From NCBI RefSeq assembly GCF_024112395.2, contig NZ_CP078013.2:310001-374000 (forward strand): a DNA stretch of 64,000 nucleotides, given 5' to 3'. A program made the position numbers and the translations under genes. The notes below the pieces were generated by a model. The model saw nothing but the letters and a program-made list of their open reading frames with translations. It was not told the origin of the DNA and made no database searches. The DNA is from Pseudomonas pergaminensis (lineage in GTDB: Bacteria > Pseudomonadota > Gammaproteobacteria > Pseudomonadales > Pseudomonadaceae). Below, one piece after another: positions 1 to 10,000 of this stretch (its first letter is position 1; each line of letters begins with the position of its first letter).

Positions 1-342
1 ATCTTGCTGGCCAACTCCTACTGGTCCGACTTCAACGGCAAGGACGAGCGTTCGTGGCAAGTGGGCTACGGCATCGATTTCGCCACTTTCGGCGTGCCAG
101 GCCTGACCTACAACGTTGCCTACGTGCGCGGTACCAACATCGACGACGGTACCAACCGCGGCGACGGCACCGAGCGTGAAATCTGGAACCAGTTCAAGTA
201 CGTCGTACAGAGCGGCCCGGCCAAAGACCTGAGCCTGCGTGCTCGTGCCTCGTGGCTGCGCGTTTCCAGCAACGCTGACCAGTACAACGTAGGCGGTAAC
301 GAAATCCGTCTGTTCGCCGACTACCCGATCAACGTTTTCTAA
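1..342 (+). CDS. OprD-family outer-membrane porin, C-terminal part
   Basis: Only the last ~113 codons are present; the gene begins upstream of the window and stops with TAA at 340-342. The translation alternates polar and apolar residues as in amphipathic beta-strands (for example the stretches around GYGIDFATFG and SLRARASWLRV) and ends in Phe, the usual C-terminal signature of an outer-membrane beta-barrel. The closing pattern, with NQFKYVVQSG followed by a final short strand ending YPINVF, is like OprD-type specific channels for amino acids or small organic acids in Pseudomonas. The substrate cannot be told from this fragment. An intrinsic terminator follows directly. Confidence 0.8.
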   Translation: MLLANSYWSDFNGKDERSWQVGYGIDFATFGVPGLTYNVAYVRGTNIDDGTNRGDGTEREIWNQFKYVVQSGPAKDLSLRARASWLRVSSNADQYNVGGNEIRLFADYPINVF

Positions 343-374
343 TTGATCGCAGGTCGCGCCTGATTCAAGGCGAT

Positions 375-404
375 AAAAAACCCCGACTGGTTCGGGGTTT
401 TTTT
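375..404 (+). terminator. Rho-independent terminator after the porin gene
   Basis: CCCCGA (381-386) pairs with TCGGGG (392-397) across a 5-base loop, preceded by an A-run and followed by seven T. It ends the porin transcript about 35 bases after the stop codon. Confidence 0.9.
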
Positions 405-622
405 ATGGGCAGCGATCAGTCCAGGCGGCAAGAGCTTGCAAGGTAGGCCAATAGCGGCGGGAATATTACTAATAGGAAAAGCAGTTTCACGCCGTTCAGT
501 TGATCTATTACACCGCATCACTAATGAAGTACCCAGGCCTATCTTTATCCACTCCCTGCGCAAGCCTAAATTGGCCCCACTGCCCGGCCATCATCCCGAT
601 GCCCGGCTACTGGAGCACCATC

Positions 623-1324
623 ATGAAAAAAGTCGTCATCATCACCGGCGCGTCCCAAGGTATCGGTGCCGCCGTGGTCCAGGCCTACCGCGCCCTCGAC
701 TATCGCGTGGTCGCCACTTCGCGCTCGATCCAGCCGTCCACCGATCCCGACATCCACACCGTCGCGGGCGATATCGCCGAACCGGCCACTGCCCAACGCG
801 TCGTTCGTGAAGCCCTGGCCACGTTCGGTCGCATCGACAGCTTGATTAACAACGCCGGCATTTTCATCGCCAAACCGTTTACGGCCTACACCCAAGAGGA
901 CTACGCCAACGTCCTCGCAGTGAACCTCAACGGCTTTTTCTACATCACCCAACTCGCCATCGCCGAGATGGAAAAACACGGCGCCGGCCATATCGTCAAC
1001 GTCACCACCAGCCTGGTGGACCATGCCATCGATGGCGTGCCGTCAGTACTCGCCAGCCTCACCAAAGGCGGGCTGAATTCGGCGACCAAATCGTTGGCGA
1101 TTGAATACGCCAAGCGCGGGATTCGCGTGAATGCCGTGAGCCCGGGGATCATCAAGACGCCGATGCACAGCGCAGAAACCCACGCGGCGCTGGGGCAATT
1201 GCACCCGGTCGGGCACATGGGCGAGGTGAGTGATGTTGCCCAGGCGATCGTCTACCTGGAAAACGCTGGGTTTGTGACGGGTGAGATTCTGCATGTCGAT
1301 GGCGGGCAAAGCGCCGGGCATTGA
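623..1324 (+). CDS. Short-chain dehydrogenase/reductase (SDR) without the usual catalytic Tyr
   Basis: A 233-residue single-domain Rossmann protein. The N-terminal cofactor motif TGASQGIG (residues ~9-16) and the NNAG motif are present, and the C-terminus (TGEILHVDGGQSAGH) is typical of classical SDRs. At the expected YxxxK site the sequence reads ASLTK: Lys is kept but the Tyr position is Ala, so ordinary SDR chemistry is doubtful. The start at 623 is chosen because GGAG lies 8 bases upstream; an in-frame start at 500 lacks this. It is cytoplasmic and its substrate is unknown. It faces the AraC-family gene, with only 15 bases between the two stop codons. Confidence 0.85.
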   Translation: MKKVVIITGASQGIGAAVVQAYRALDYRVVATSRSIQPSTDPDIHTVAGDIAEPATAQRVVREALATFGRIDSLINNAGIFIAKPFTAYTQEDYANVLAVNLNGFFYITQLAIAEMEKHGAGHIVNVTTSLVDHAIDGVPSVLASLTKGGLNSATKSLAIEYAKRGIRVNAVSPGIIKTPMHSAETHAALGQLHPVGHMGEVSDVAQAIVYLENAGFVTGEILHVDGGQSAGH

Positions 1325-1339
1325 TACAGGCGTCCCGGC

Positions 1340-2227
1340 CTAAGCCTTCCGGGCGTTATCTTCGCGTGGCGACCGGCCAAAAAAGGCTTTATAGGCGCGA
1401 CTGAACGCCGCTTCGGATTCATAGCCAATCGCAAAACCAATCTCGCCGATGCGACCGTCCTGCTTGGCGAGCATGGTTTTCGCCAGGGTCAGCCGCCACT
1501 CGTTCTGATAGCGCAACGGTGAGCGGCCGATCAGGGAGCTGAAACGCTCGCAGAAATTGGAGCGCGACATCCCGGCAACCTCTGCCAGCGCATCAATGCG
1601 CCACTGCTTGCCAGGCGTTTCATGAATGGCTTTCAGCGCGCGGGCGATACGCGCATCCGACAACCCACCCAGCCAACCGGAAGCGACGCCCTGATGCACC
1701 CAGGTGCGCAGGATGCGAATCACCACAAGGTCGATCAGGCGCGAAATCATCAACGCCCCGCCCGGCTGCGTGTCATGGGCTTCGAGCAACATGAAATGCA
1801 GGATGCCCTCCGCCCAGGCGGCAGCCTCGGCGTGCTGAATGTGGATAAGCCGCGGCAGCGCAAACAGCATCGCCTGGAAGCTGCTCGCATCGAACCAGAA
1901 CCGGCAGATGACCACGTTGGCGGGGCCGTTGACTGCCGTCATCGTAATGCCCGAGGGGTCGTGGGGCAGCAGGATCACATCGCCCTGGTCGAGCGTCAGC
2001 GGCGGTTGGTCGGCCACTTCCAGATGCAACTGGCCTTGCTGAAGCACGCAAATGTGCGCGCTCTTTTCATCCAGCGCGAGGCACTGCGCATCCGCCAGCG
2101 CGCAGGAATACACGCGATCACCTGTCAGGCGGATCTGCGCCAAGACTTGGGACAGCAGATCGCCCCTGGCAAACCCTTCAAGCTGCATTTCTGGATGAAT
2201 GATCAAGTTTTCCAGGGGATTCATCAT
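1340..2227 (-). CDS. AraC-family transcriptional regulator
   Basis: 295 residues with an N-terminal cupin-like sensor region (~1-170, including LTLDQGDVILLPHDPSG) and a C-terminal AraC-type double helix-turn-helix (~190-290, with ALAEVAGMSRSNFCERFSSLIGRSPLRYQNEWRL and the second helix pair near IGFAIGYESEAAFSRAYKAFFGRSP). The cupin part resembles regulators of the cupin_6 group that often control neighbouring oxidoreductases. It is convergent with the SDR gene and divergent from the small membrane protein gene at 2349, either of which could be its target. Two adjacent ATG codons (2227 and 2224) are both possible starts. Confidence 0.9.
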   Translation of the reverse strand: MMNPLENLIIHPEMQLEGFARGDLLSQVLAQIRLTGDRVYSCALADAQCLALDEKSAHICVLQQGQLHLEVADQPPLTLDQGDVILLPHDPSGITMTAVNGPANVVICRFWFDASSFQAMLFALPRLIHIQHAEAAAWAEGILHFMLLEAHDTQPGGALMISRLIDLVVIRILRTWVHQGVASGWLGGLSDARIARALKAIHETPGKQWRIDALAEVAGMSRSNFCERFSSLIGRSPLRYQNEWRLTLAKTMLAKQDGRIGEIGFAIGYESEAAFSRAYKAFFGRSPREDNARKA

Positions 2228-2348
2228 GTTGGTTCGACCACGTGCTCAATATGCTGACCCTCGAAATCATAGCGTACCGCGCCATCGGGAAGCGCCTTTC
2301 CAGCGAAGGCCGTCTATGCGCATCATCCAATTACATGGGAGCACTGAA

Positions 2349-2840
2349 ATGTTCGGAATCTCCGCCCTAGGCTGGATCCACACCCTCGGCAGCCTGCCGG
2401 CCATTCCACTGGCCGCCTACATGTTCATTCGTCACGGACGCATTGTTCCCCGCTCAGTGCCGGGGTTGTTCTATCTCGTCTCGATGTTGATCGGTGGCCT
2501 CACCGTGTTCCTGGTCGCAAAGCAACCCGTCAGCAATATCATTGGTGTCATCACGATTGCATTGCTCGCTGCCGGTTATGGTGTAGGGCACGTGGCCTGG
2601 TTGGGGCGGGCGCGGGTTTACCTGGAAACGGTGTTCCTGAGCCTGACCGCTTTCTTTCTGATGGTGCCGACGGTTTCCGAGACCTTGCGACGCGTGCCGG
2701 ATGGCCACCCCTTCGTCACAGACCTGCAGTCGCCACTGCTGCTAGGTGCGCAGGCGAGCATCGCGTTGGCGCTCGTCATTGGCCTGACTGCACAAATGAT
2801 CCACCTGCGCAGAAGGGCGCGTCTCAGCATCGCCCACTGA
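2349..2840 (+). CDS. Small integral membrane protein, DUF2306-like
   Basis: 163 residues with about four hydrophobic segments (around IHTLGSLPAIPLAAYMF, GLFYLVSMLIGGLTVFLVA, IGVITIALLAAGYGVGHVAWL and ASIALALVIGLTAQMIHL). No catalytic motif is visible. The fold pattern and the short GWIHTLGSLP start resemble uncharacterised DUF2306-type inner-membrane proteins; I cannot assign a function. The start at 2349 has GGGAG at 2337-2341 with 7-base spacing. An in-frame ATG at 2316, with AAGG upstream, would add 11 residues and is the alternative. It is transcribed divergently from the AraC regulator. Confidence 0.65.
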   Translation: MFGISALGWIHTLGSLPAIPLAAYMFIRHGRIVPRSVPGLFYLVSMLIGGLTVFLVAKQPVSNIIGVITIALLAAGYGVGHVAWLGRARVYLETVFLSLTAFFLMVPTVSETLRRVPDGHPFVTDLQSPLLLGAQASIALALVIGLTAQMIHLRRRARLSIAH

Positions 2841-2976
2841 CCCATTCAGCGCCTGCCATCACCTGCGCACAGCCCGCGTCATTGAAGGCCCGATCACTTT
2901 TTCATCCTATTGCCGTCGTCAAATAAATGGCATTTTCAGGCCCGAATTGCCGTCTGGCGGCAAAAAAGACAATACG

Positions 2977-3005
2977 TTGACAGTTCACTTGGGATCCAAC
3001 ATTAT
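2977..3005 (+). promoter_or_regulatory. Candidate sigma-70 promoter of the pel operon
   Basis: A perfect -35 box TTGACA (2977-2982), a 17-base spacer and CATTAT (3000-3005) as -10, matching the TATAAT consensus at four of six positions. Transcription would begin around 3012. This is by inspection only. Confidence 0.6.
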
Positions 3006-3013
3006 TCGCGACG

Positions 3014-3038
3014 TTTTGATGGCTCTAAGCCATTAAAA
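3014..3038. promoter_or_regulatory. 25-base near-palindrome next to the pel promoter (operator candidate)
   Basis: TTTTGATGGCT (3014-3024) and AGCCATTAAAA (3028-3038) are inverted repeats with one mismatch and a 3-base centre. It lies over or just after the expected transcription start, a usual place for a repressor site. It does not match the FleQ-box consensus, so the binding protein is unknown. Confidence 0.45.
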
Positions 3039-3082
3039 TGATATCGGCGACGCACATTCGTCGCGCGCTGTGGATCTTCAAG

Positions 3083-3094
3083 ATATAGGGATGT
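3083..3094 (+). promoter_or_regulatory. RsmA/CsrA-like binding site in the pel leader
   Basis: ATATAGGGATGT matches 11 of 12 positions of the CsrA/RsmA SELEX consensus RUACARGGAUGU. A second GGGA (3187-3190) overlaps the Shine-Dalgarno region of pelX. The Gac/Rsm pathway is known to control Pel production in P. aeruginosa, so a direct site here is plausible. Confidence 0.55.
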
Positions 3095-3200
3095 GGCGGC
3101 TTCGACTCGGACGGCCAAGCGTGTAGCCCTTAAACATTGTCACTGTATTAGCAGGCTCGTTTCTACGCGCCTGCATATGAGTCTTAGGGAAGTGAACGTC

Positions 3201-4133
3201 ATGGCTGTAGGGCGAATTCTGGTTACCGGTGGTGCAGGTTTTATTGGGTCACATCTGGTAGATGCGCTGCTGGGTAAAGGCTACAAGATTCGCGTGCTGG
3301 ATGATTTGTCGACTGGCAAAACAGCGAATCTGCCTGTCGGGAATCCTGACCTGGAACTGTTGGTCGGCGATGTCGCGGACAGCGCCATCGTTGAGCTGGC
3401 CATGGCAGATTGCAGCGCGGTCGTGCATCTGGCTGCGGTGGCTTCGGTGCAGGCCTCCGTTGATGATCCTGTCGCCACCCACCAGGCCAATTTCGTCGGC
3501 ACGCTCAATGTATGCCAAAGCATGCTGAAGGCCGGCGTGACGCGCGTGGTGTTTGCGTCCAGCGCGGCGACCTATGGCAACAACGGTGAAGGCACCGCCA
3601 TCGTGGAAGACACGCCCAAGTCGCCACTGACACCTTATGCCAGCGACAAATTGGCCAGTGAGTACTACCTGGACTTCTACCGTCGCGAGCATGGCCTGGA
3701 ACCGGTGATATTCCGTTTCTTCAATATCTTCGGCCCACGCCAGGACCCTTCCTCACCGTACTCCGGTGTGATCAGCATCTTCACCGAGCGCGCACTGTCG
3801 CGTAAGCCCATCACCGTATTTGGCGACGGCGAGCAAACGCGCGACTTCGTCTATGTGCAGGACCTGGTGAGCATCCTTGTGCAGGCAGTCGAGACCCGCG
3901 AGCCGGCGCCTGATGCGATCAACGTCGGGCTTAGCCGTTCGACCAGCCTCAACGATCTGATCGCCGAGCTGGGCAATGCCACAGGTGCCCCATTGGATGT
4001 GACGTACCAGGCGCCACGCCAAGGTGACATACGCCATTCACGCGCCAATAACACCCGTCTGCTGGAGCGCTTTGCACTCCCGGAACCGACCTCGATCGGC
4101 AAGGGTCTGGCGCAGCTTTTGCGCAGTTTGTAG
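3201..4133 (+). CDS. pelX: PelX-type UDP-sugar C4-epimerase
   Basis: 310 residues of the extended-SDR epimerase family: GGAGFIGSHL at the N-terminus binds NAD, ASSAATYG supplies the catalytic Ser/Thr, and YASDK is the catalytic YxxxK. In P. protegens the pel-linked epimerase PelX interconverts UDP-GlcNAc and UDP-GalNAc, supplying GalNAc for Pel; this gene has the same position, immediately before pelA. The start at 3201 is preceded by AGGGA (3186-3190). In-frame codons back to 3093 encode no conserved residues, and an ATG at 3177 is possible. The 62-base gap to pelA has no terminator, so it is likely the first gene of the operon. Confidence 0.88.
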   Translation: MAVGRILVTGGAGFIGSHLVDALLGKGYKIRVLDDLSTGKTANLPVGNPDLELLVGDVADSAIVELAMADCSAVVHLAAVASVQASVDDPVATHQANFVGTLNVCQSMLKAGVTRVVFASSAATYGNNGEGTAIVEDTPKSPLTPYASDKLASEYYLDFYRREHGLEPVIFRFFNIFGPRQDPSSPYSGVISIFTERALSRKPITVFGDGEQTRDFVYVQDLVSILVQAVETREPAPDAINVGLSRSTSLNDLIAELGNATGAPLDVTYQAPRQGDIRHSRANNTRLLERFALPEPTSIGKGLAQLLRSL

Positions 4134-4195
4134 TTCGCCGGTCAATTCGCCCGACGTTAACGCAGTATTGGCTCAGTCATCTTCTAGAGTGAATT

Positions 4196-7009
4196 ATGGA
4201 AATCGTTTTCCGCAGGACGCGTATCCGCGCGATCGCTGAGCGGCTGTTGGCTGCTCTTGCCTTGTTCGTCGGTGGGCCGGCCGTGCACGCTGCTGCTGTC
4301 TCCCAGCCGGCCAGCGTGGCCTTCTGGTATGCCGAGCAACCACCGCTGCCGGAACTGGCGCAGTTCGACTGGGCCGTGGTCGAACCGGGCCACATGACGC
4401 CGGGTGATGTGAAAACCTTGCGGGCGCTGGGCAGCCAGCCGTTTGCGTACCTGTCCATCGGCGAGTTCGACGGCAACAAGGCTGAGGTCGAGAAAGCGGG
4501 GTTGAGCAAGGCGGTCTCCCCTGTGCGTAACGACGCCTGGAACAGTCAGGTCATGGACCTCACCTCGACGGCCTGGCGTGAGCATTTGTTCGGTCGCGCC
4601 AAGGCCTTGGCAGCGCAAGGCTATGCGGGTCTGTTTCTCGACACGCTCGATAGTTTCCAACTGGTGCCGCAAGACCAGCGCGAAGCTCAGCGCGTGGGCT
4701 TGGCCAGCCTGCTGCGTGAGTTGCACAAGCGTCAGCCCACGCTGAAGCTGTTTTTCAACCGCGGCTTCGAAGTGTTGCCGGAGCTGGATGGCGTCGCCGC
4801 CGCCGTGGCTGTCGAATCGATCCATGCCGGTTGGGATGCCGCTGCCAAGCGTTATCGTCCGGTCTCGGAGTCCGACCGCCAGTGGCTTGAAACGCACCTG
4901 CAACCACTGCGCGCCAAGGGCGTCCCACTGGTGGCGATTGACTACTTGCCACCTGAGCGTCGCGATGAAGCGCGCAAGCTCGCCAAGCGTCTGCGCGACG
5001 AAGGTTTTATCCCGTACATCAGCACGCCTGACCTCAATACGCTGGGCATCAGCAGCATCGAAGTCCAGCCGCGCCGCATTGCGATGATCTTCGACCCGCG
5101 CGAAGGCGCGCTGGAAGATTCCGCTGGCCATAGCAACCTCGGTGGGTTGCTGGAATACCTCGGCTACCGTGTCGATTATCTGCCGGCCAACAGTGACCTG
5201 CCGCTCTACGGTTTCAGTGGCGTGTACGCGGGTGTTGTGACCTGGATGACCAGCGGCCCGCCCCAGGACGTAGCGGCGTTCAATCGCTTTCTCAATGCTC
5301 GCCTGGACGAGCAGGTGCCGGTGGTGTTTTTCAGCGGCCTTCCGGTTGAAGACAAACTGCTGCTCAAGCGTCTGGGCCTCAAGCGTGATGTGCCACCCGC
5401 GACCCAAGTGTTGACCATCACTCACCAGGACAAGGCTTTACTGGGTGCGTTCGAAGCGCCAGTGGTCCCTCGCTCCCGTGATCTGGCTTCGGTGTCTGTC
5501 CTGCCCAACGGCCCGACACCGGCGTTGTCGTTGAGCGGTGCCGGTGGCGCCGTGTTCAATCCGGTGGTGGTGGGTAACTGGGGCGGCCTTGCACTGGCGC
5601 CTTACCTGCTGGAAATCAACAACGAGCGCAGTCGCTGGATTCTCGATCCTTTCGCGTTTCTGCAGGCCAGCCTGAGGCTGCCGGCACAGCCGCGCCCGGA
5701 CACCACCACCGAAAACGGCCGGCGCATTGCGACCGTGCATATCGACGGTGACGGTTTCCCTTCCCGTGCCGAAGTGCGCGGTACTCCGTACGCCGGTCGC
5801 CACACCCTGGACGACTACATCAAGCCCAACCCGTTCCTGACCTCGGTGTCGATCATCGAAGGTGAGATCTCGCCGCGTGGTGCATTCCCGTTCCTGGCGC
5901 GTGAGCTTGAGCCGATTGCCCGAGAAATCTTCGCCAACCCTAAAGTCGAAGTGGCCACGCACACCTACAGCCACCCCTTTTTCATGCAGCCTGAAAAGGC
6001 CAAAAAGCGCGAGAATTTCAACCCGGAATACGGCTTGAACATGAAAATCGCCGGGTACGACAAAATCGATTTCCGTCGCGAGATCTTTGGCTCGCGCGAC
6101 TACATCAACCAGAACCTGACCACCCCGCAGAAGCCGGTGAAGATGGTGTTCTGGCCAGGCGACGCGCTGCCATCGTCCGACACCATCAAGCTGGCCTACG
6201 ACGCCGGCCTGAAGAACGTCAATGGCGCCGAAACCATCATGACCAAGGCCAATCCGTCGCTGACGGGCTTGAACCCATTGCTGCGACCGACCCCTGGCGG
6301 GTTGCAGTACTACGCACCCATCATCAACGAAAACCTTTACACCAACCTGTGGAAAGGCCCGTATTACGGCTTTCGCGAGTTGGTCGAGACCTTTGAGCTG
6401 ACCGACAGCCCCCGCCGCCTGCGTGGCCTGCACCTCTACTACCACTTCTACTCCAGCACCAAGCAGGCCTCGATCAAGGCCATGCACGAGATCTACGGCT
6501 ACATGCGCGAGCAACAGCCGATGTCGTTGTGGATGAGTGACTACGTCGACCGTCTGCACGGCCTCTACCAGTCGAGCCTGGCGCGTACCGCCGACGGCGC
6601 CTGGCAGATCCGCGGGATGGATGCACTGCGTACCGTGCGGCTTGATGCGCAAATGGGCTGGCCGGACTTGCTGCAATCACAAGGCATTGCCGGTGTGCGC
6701 GACTTGCCGCAAGGGCGCTATGTGGCACTGAGCAGCGACAAGGCATTGCTTGTGCTGCGCGCGGACAGAGACCCCAGGCCCGCACTGGAGGAGGCCAACC
6801 TGCCGTTGCTGGATTGGCGCTACCTGGATGATCGGCGTGTGAGTTTTTCCTTCGCCGGTCAGTTTGACCTGTCCTTCTCCGTGCGCTCGGCAACAGCCTG
6901 TCGCGTGGAGGTGGATGGGCAGCGATTCGCGGGCAAGGCTTCGGCCGGCCTTTGGACTTTTCAATTACCTATGAAGCAGGTGAGTAATGGTCAGCTCCTC
7001 TGCAACTAA
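4196..7009 (+). CDS. pelA: PelA: periplasmic Pel glycoside hydrolase and deacetylase
   Basis: 937 residues. A signal peptide (hydrophobic ~17-33, cleavage near VHA-AAV) sends it to the periplasm. Residues ~40-285 form the GH114-type hydrolase domain, with FLDTLD (148-152) and the likely catalytic Glu207 in AVESIHAG. A middle region follows, and then a CE18-type polysaccharide deacetylase domain with metal and catalytic residues Asp517/Asp519 (IDGDG) and His589/His593 (THTYSH). PelA partially de-N-acetylates the Pel polymer, making it cationic, and can also cleave it. Length matches the family (~950). The last 23 bases overlap pelB. Confidence 0.96.
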   Translation: MEIVFRRTRIRAIAERLLAALALFVGGPAVHAAAVSQPASVAFWYAEQPPLPELAQFDWAVVEPGHMTPGDVKTLRALGSQPFAYLSIGEFDGNKAEVEKAGLSKAVSPVRNDAWNSQVMDLTSTAWREHLFGRAKALAAQGYAGLFLDTLDSFQLVPQDQREAQRVGLASLLRELHKRQPTLKLFFNRGFEVLPELDGVAAAVAVESIHAGWDAAAKRYRPVSESDRQWLETHLQPLRAKGVPLVAIDYLPPERRDEARKLAKRLRDEGFIPYISTPDLNTLGISSIEVQPRRIAMIFDPREGALEDSAGHSNLGGLLEYLGYRVDYLPANSDLPLYGFSGVYAGVVTWMTSGPPQDVAAFNRFLNARLDEQVPVVFFSGLPVEDKLLLKRLGLKRDVPPATQVLTITHQDKALLGAFEAPVVPRSRDLASVSVLPNGPTPALSLSGAGGAVFNPVVVGNWGGLALAPYLLEINNERSRWILDPFAFLQASLRLPAQPRPDTTTENGRRIATVHIDGDGFPSRAEVRGTPYAGRHTLDDYIKPNPFLTSVSIIEGEISPRGAFPFLARELEPIAREIFANPKVEVATHTYSHPFFMQPEKAKKRENFNPEYGLNMKIAGYDKIDFRREIFGSRDYINQNLTTPQKPVKMVFWPGDALPSSDTIKLAYDAGLKNVNGAETIMTKANPSLTGLNPLLRPTPGGLQYYAPIINENLYTNLWKGPYYGFRELVETFELTDSPRRLRGLHLYYHFYSSTKQASIKAMHEIYGYMREQQPMSLWMSDYVDRLHGLYQSSLARTADGAWQIRGMDALRTVRLDAQMGWPDLLQSQGIAGVRDLPQGRYVALSSDKALLVLRADRDPRPALEEANLPLLDWRYLDDRRVSFSFAGQFDLSFSVRSATACRVEVDGQRFAGKASAGLWTFQLPMKQVSNGQLLCN

Positions 7010-10000
7010 GAACAGTCGGCTGCTCAACCCCTGGGCGCTGGCGGTAGTCGCGGTTGCCGTAGGCGGTCTGCTGTGGGCGACTTTTCAGCGTGAATCCGTG
7101 TTCCAGCCCGACGGGCGCGAACCCGACGCCGTGTCGGCCAACTATGCCGAGCTGTTGCTGACAGCACACCCGGACGACGACCGCCTGCGGTTGCAGTTGG
7201 TTGACCTGCTGATTCGCCTCGGTGACTACGCCAAGGCGCGCGAGCACATTGAAGCCTGGCCCACGCCACAGTTGGAAACCCAGGCTTACTACCGGCTGGA
7301 GCTGGATGCGCTGGTTGCCGCCAGTGGTAATGATCTGATCGCGCAGCAGGCATTGGTCGAGCGCCTGGAAAGCTTCGATCACCGTAAATTGCCGGTGGCG
7401 CAGTTGCAGAACCTGGCGAAGCTGGCGTTGACATTGCAGGCCCCGGCATTTGCCGCGAGCGTCTTTGAAGAGATTGCCGGGCGTGATCCTGGGCAAAAGA
7501 ACGAAGCCCTCAAATCGGCCGCGCAGTGGTACCTGGCGGGTGAACAACCGGCACGTGCGGCGGCGATCTATTTGCAACTCAAGCGCGACGCCCAGCAACC
7601 TGGCGAGCAGCGTGAGTACGCGCAACTGGCGTTCAACAGTTTGCTCTCGGCCGGCCGTGACGAGCAGGCCGCGCAGGTGCTTGCCGACCAGTTGCCGATG
7701 CTCACGAACCCGCAGACCGACGTAGCATGGCTGAAGCAGGGCGTCGACGTCGCGGTGGCGACCAAGCAGTTCGAGCTCGCACAGCGTGTGCTTGAGCAAT
7801 GGCATGCCTTGGAACCTGATAACCCGAGTATCCCGTTGAAGCAGTTCCATGTTCGCCTGGCCATCAATGACCTGGCGGGCGCGTGGGACACCGGTCAGCA
7901 ACTGACGGTCGACTATCCGGATGATATCGAGTTGCTCGAACAGATGGCCAAGCTCGGTGAATGGCGCGGCGAAAATGAAGCGGCGCTGGGTTACTGGATC
8001 CGCGTGCTCAAGCTCAAGGAAGACGCGCAAGTCCGCGAGCATGCCTGGCGCCTCGCGAGCCAGCAGTTCGACTTTGACCGCTCTATCCCGTTGCTCGCCG
8101 AGATCATGCAGCAACGTGCGCTGACAGATACCGAGTTGGACGCGCTGATCTACGGCCACGAATCGCGCGGTACACCCGCCGAAGCCGAGGCCTGGTTACG
8201 CACTTACTTGCGCAAATACCCGTCGCATCGCCTGGCCTGGACGCGCCTGCTGCAAAACCTGGAAAACACCGGGCAGTTCGCGGCCAAGGGCACGCTCTAC
8301 AAGGACTATGCAAAACGCTACAAGTTGACCACGGATGAATTGGTTGATTGGGCCAGCACTGAAATGAAGCTGTTCAATGAACAGGCTGCATGGGAAGTGG
8401 TGAAGTCCGCTGACGCGTCCATCGATGACCCTGAGTATTGGCGCACCCGTGCTGCCCTGGCCTGGGACTTGGAGCGCGACGAAGACCTGCGCGTCTCACT
8501 GGAAAAACTGCTGTCCCTCAATGGCAAGCTGGTCAGTGGTGACGAGAGCCAGCTGATCACGCTGTACCGCACACGCGACCCACAGCGCGCCCTGGCGTTG
8601 ATGGTTGCCAGTTGGCATCGCGCCCAAGACCCGCAGCGACTGGTCGAGGCGCTGCAACTGGCTCAGGAGCTGGAGGAGTGGGACCAGGTCGTCGCGTTGC
8701 TGGAAGACGCCAAGAAGTACCCGGATGCCTACGAGCAGGCCCAGGTTCTGGCGGTGCGTGGCGCGCTGGCGATAGAGCAGGGCGATAGTGCTGAAGCCGA
8801 GCGTCTGTACCTGCTGGGCCTGTCGCGCTATCCCAATGACAACCTGTTCCGCGAGCGCCTGACCTGGCTCTACGTCGACCAGGCTGATACGGCCAAACTC
8901 AAGCCCTTGCTGACCAAGTGGCGTGCCTATGCACGCGAAGACCACCTGCTGTGGTTGCCGTTCGCCAGTGCCAGCCAGCTGTTGGGTCGCGATGCCGAGG
9001 CGTTGGCCTGGTATCGCCTGTACCTCAAGCTTTCCCCGAACGACTGGCTGGTGCAGGCGGCCTATGCCGACGCACTGGAAACCTCTGGCTACCAGGATGC
9101 CGCCCAGCGTCTGCGCCTGAAACTACTGCGCAACCCCGAGGCCGACAACTTGCAACCGTCGTCCCAGCGCTACGCGATCTGGCTGCGCTTGATGTCCAGC
9201 AGCTACTCGCCACGCAAGGCACAGCAAGAACTGCTGAAGTGGAAAGACGGTTCGCCGTCGATGAAGCAGCTGTGGTTCGAACGCCTGCTGGCTCGACTGG
9301 ACGCGACCAATCAAGAAGCGCAGAAAGACGATTGGCTGGCCTGGGCGCGCACCCAAGGCCTCAAGGTCGACCGCTATGAGCAAATCCAGGAAGCCTTGCG
9401 CAGCCGCAACAAAGCGCAGGTTGAAACCCTGTTGGCCAGCAGCGACCTGAACCCGGCGCAGCGTGCCCAGGCCCTCAGTCGTCTGAACCGTAACAATGAA
9501 GCCCTGGAAACCAGCCTCTCGGCATTGGGCGATGACCAGCCAGGCTCGGTGAATGAGCAACTGCGCCGCCAGGCGGTAGAGATCCACGAATCCACCCCGC
9601 AAGGCGCCCTGCTGTCCTATCAGAAGCAGGATTTCGGTGGCCTTTCGTTTGACTCTCCACGCCTGGAGATCGCCCATAACCTGGGTGACAAATGGTACGC
9701 CGACGTCGAGATGGAACATGGCAAATACAAAGGCGACGACGTGATCTCCTCGCGAATCGGTGAAGAGAGCAACGCGGCCCTGACCCTGATTCGCTCGGTG
9801 GAAAACGGCAGCTGGAAACTGTTCGCCGATACCAGCCAGCGCCAGGACGACGATCGTAACGGCCTGGGGCTGTCGCGTATGTGGCAACTGGGTACCAGCC
9901 ATCAACTCGAGACCGGCCTGGACTGGCATCGCAAGAGCGACGACAGCGGCCTGATGCGCGCTTTCGGCCAGCAGGACCGGGCTTGGGTCGGCGGGCGTCA

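Larger units (their letters stand above)
2841..3200 (+). other. 360-base regulatory region and leader of the pel operon
   Basis: No ORF is supported here. It holds a sigma-70-like promoter (2977-3005), a 25-base near-palindrome just downstream (3014-3038), a second inverted repeat GCGACG/CGTCGC (3047-3052 and 3059-3064), and an RsmA/CsrA-like site (3083-3094). A transcript starting near 3012 would have a leader of about 190 nt before pelX. Confidence 0.6.

Noticed and set aside
3093..3200. N-terminal extension of PelX to 3093
   Set aside because: The added residues are not protein-like for an epimerase and would overlap the RsmA-like site; the NAD-binding motif begins right after the ATG at 3201.
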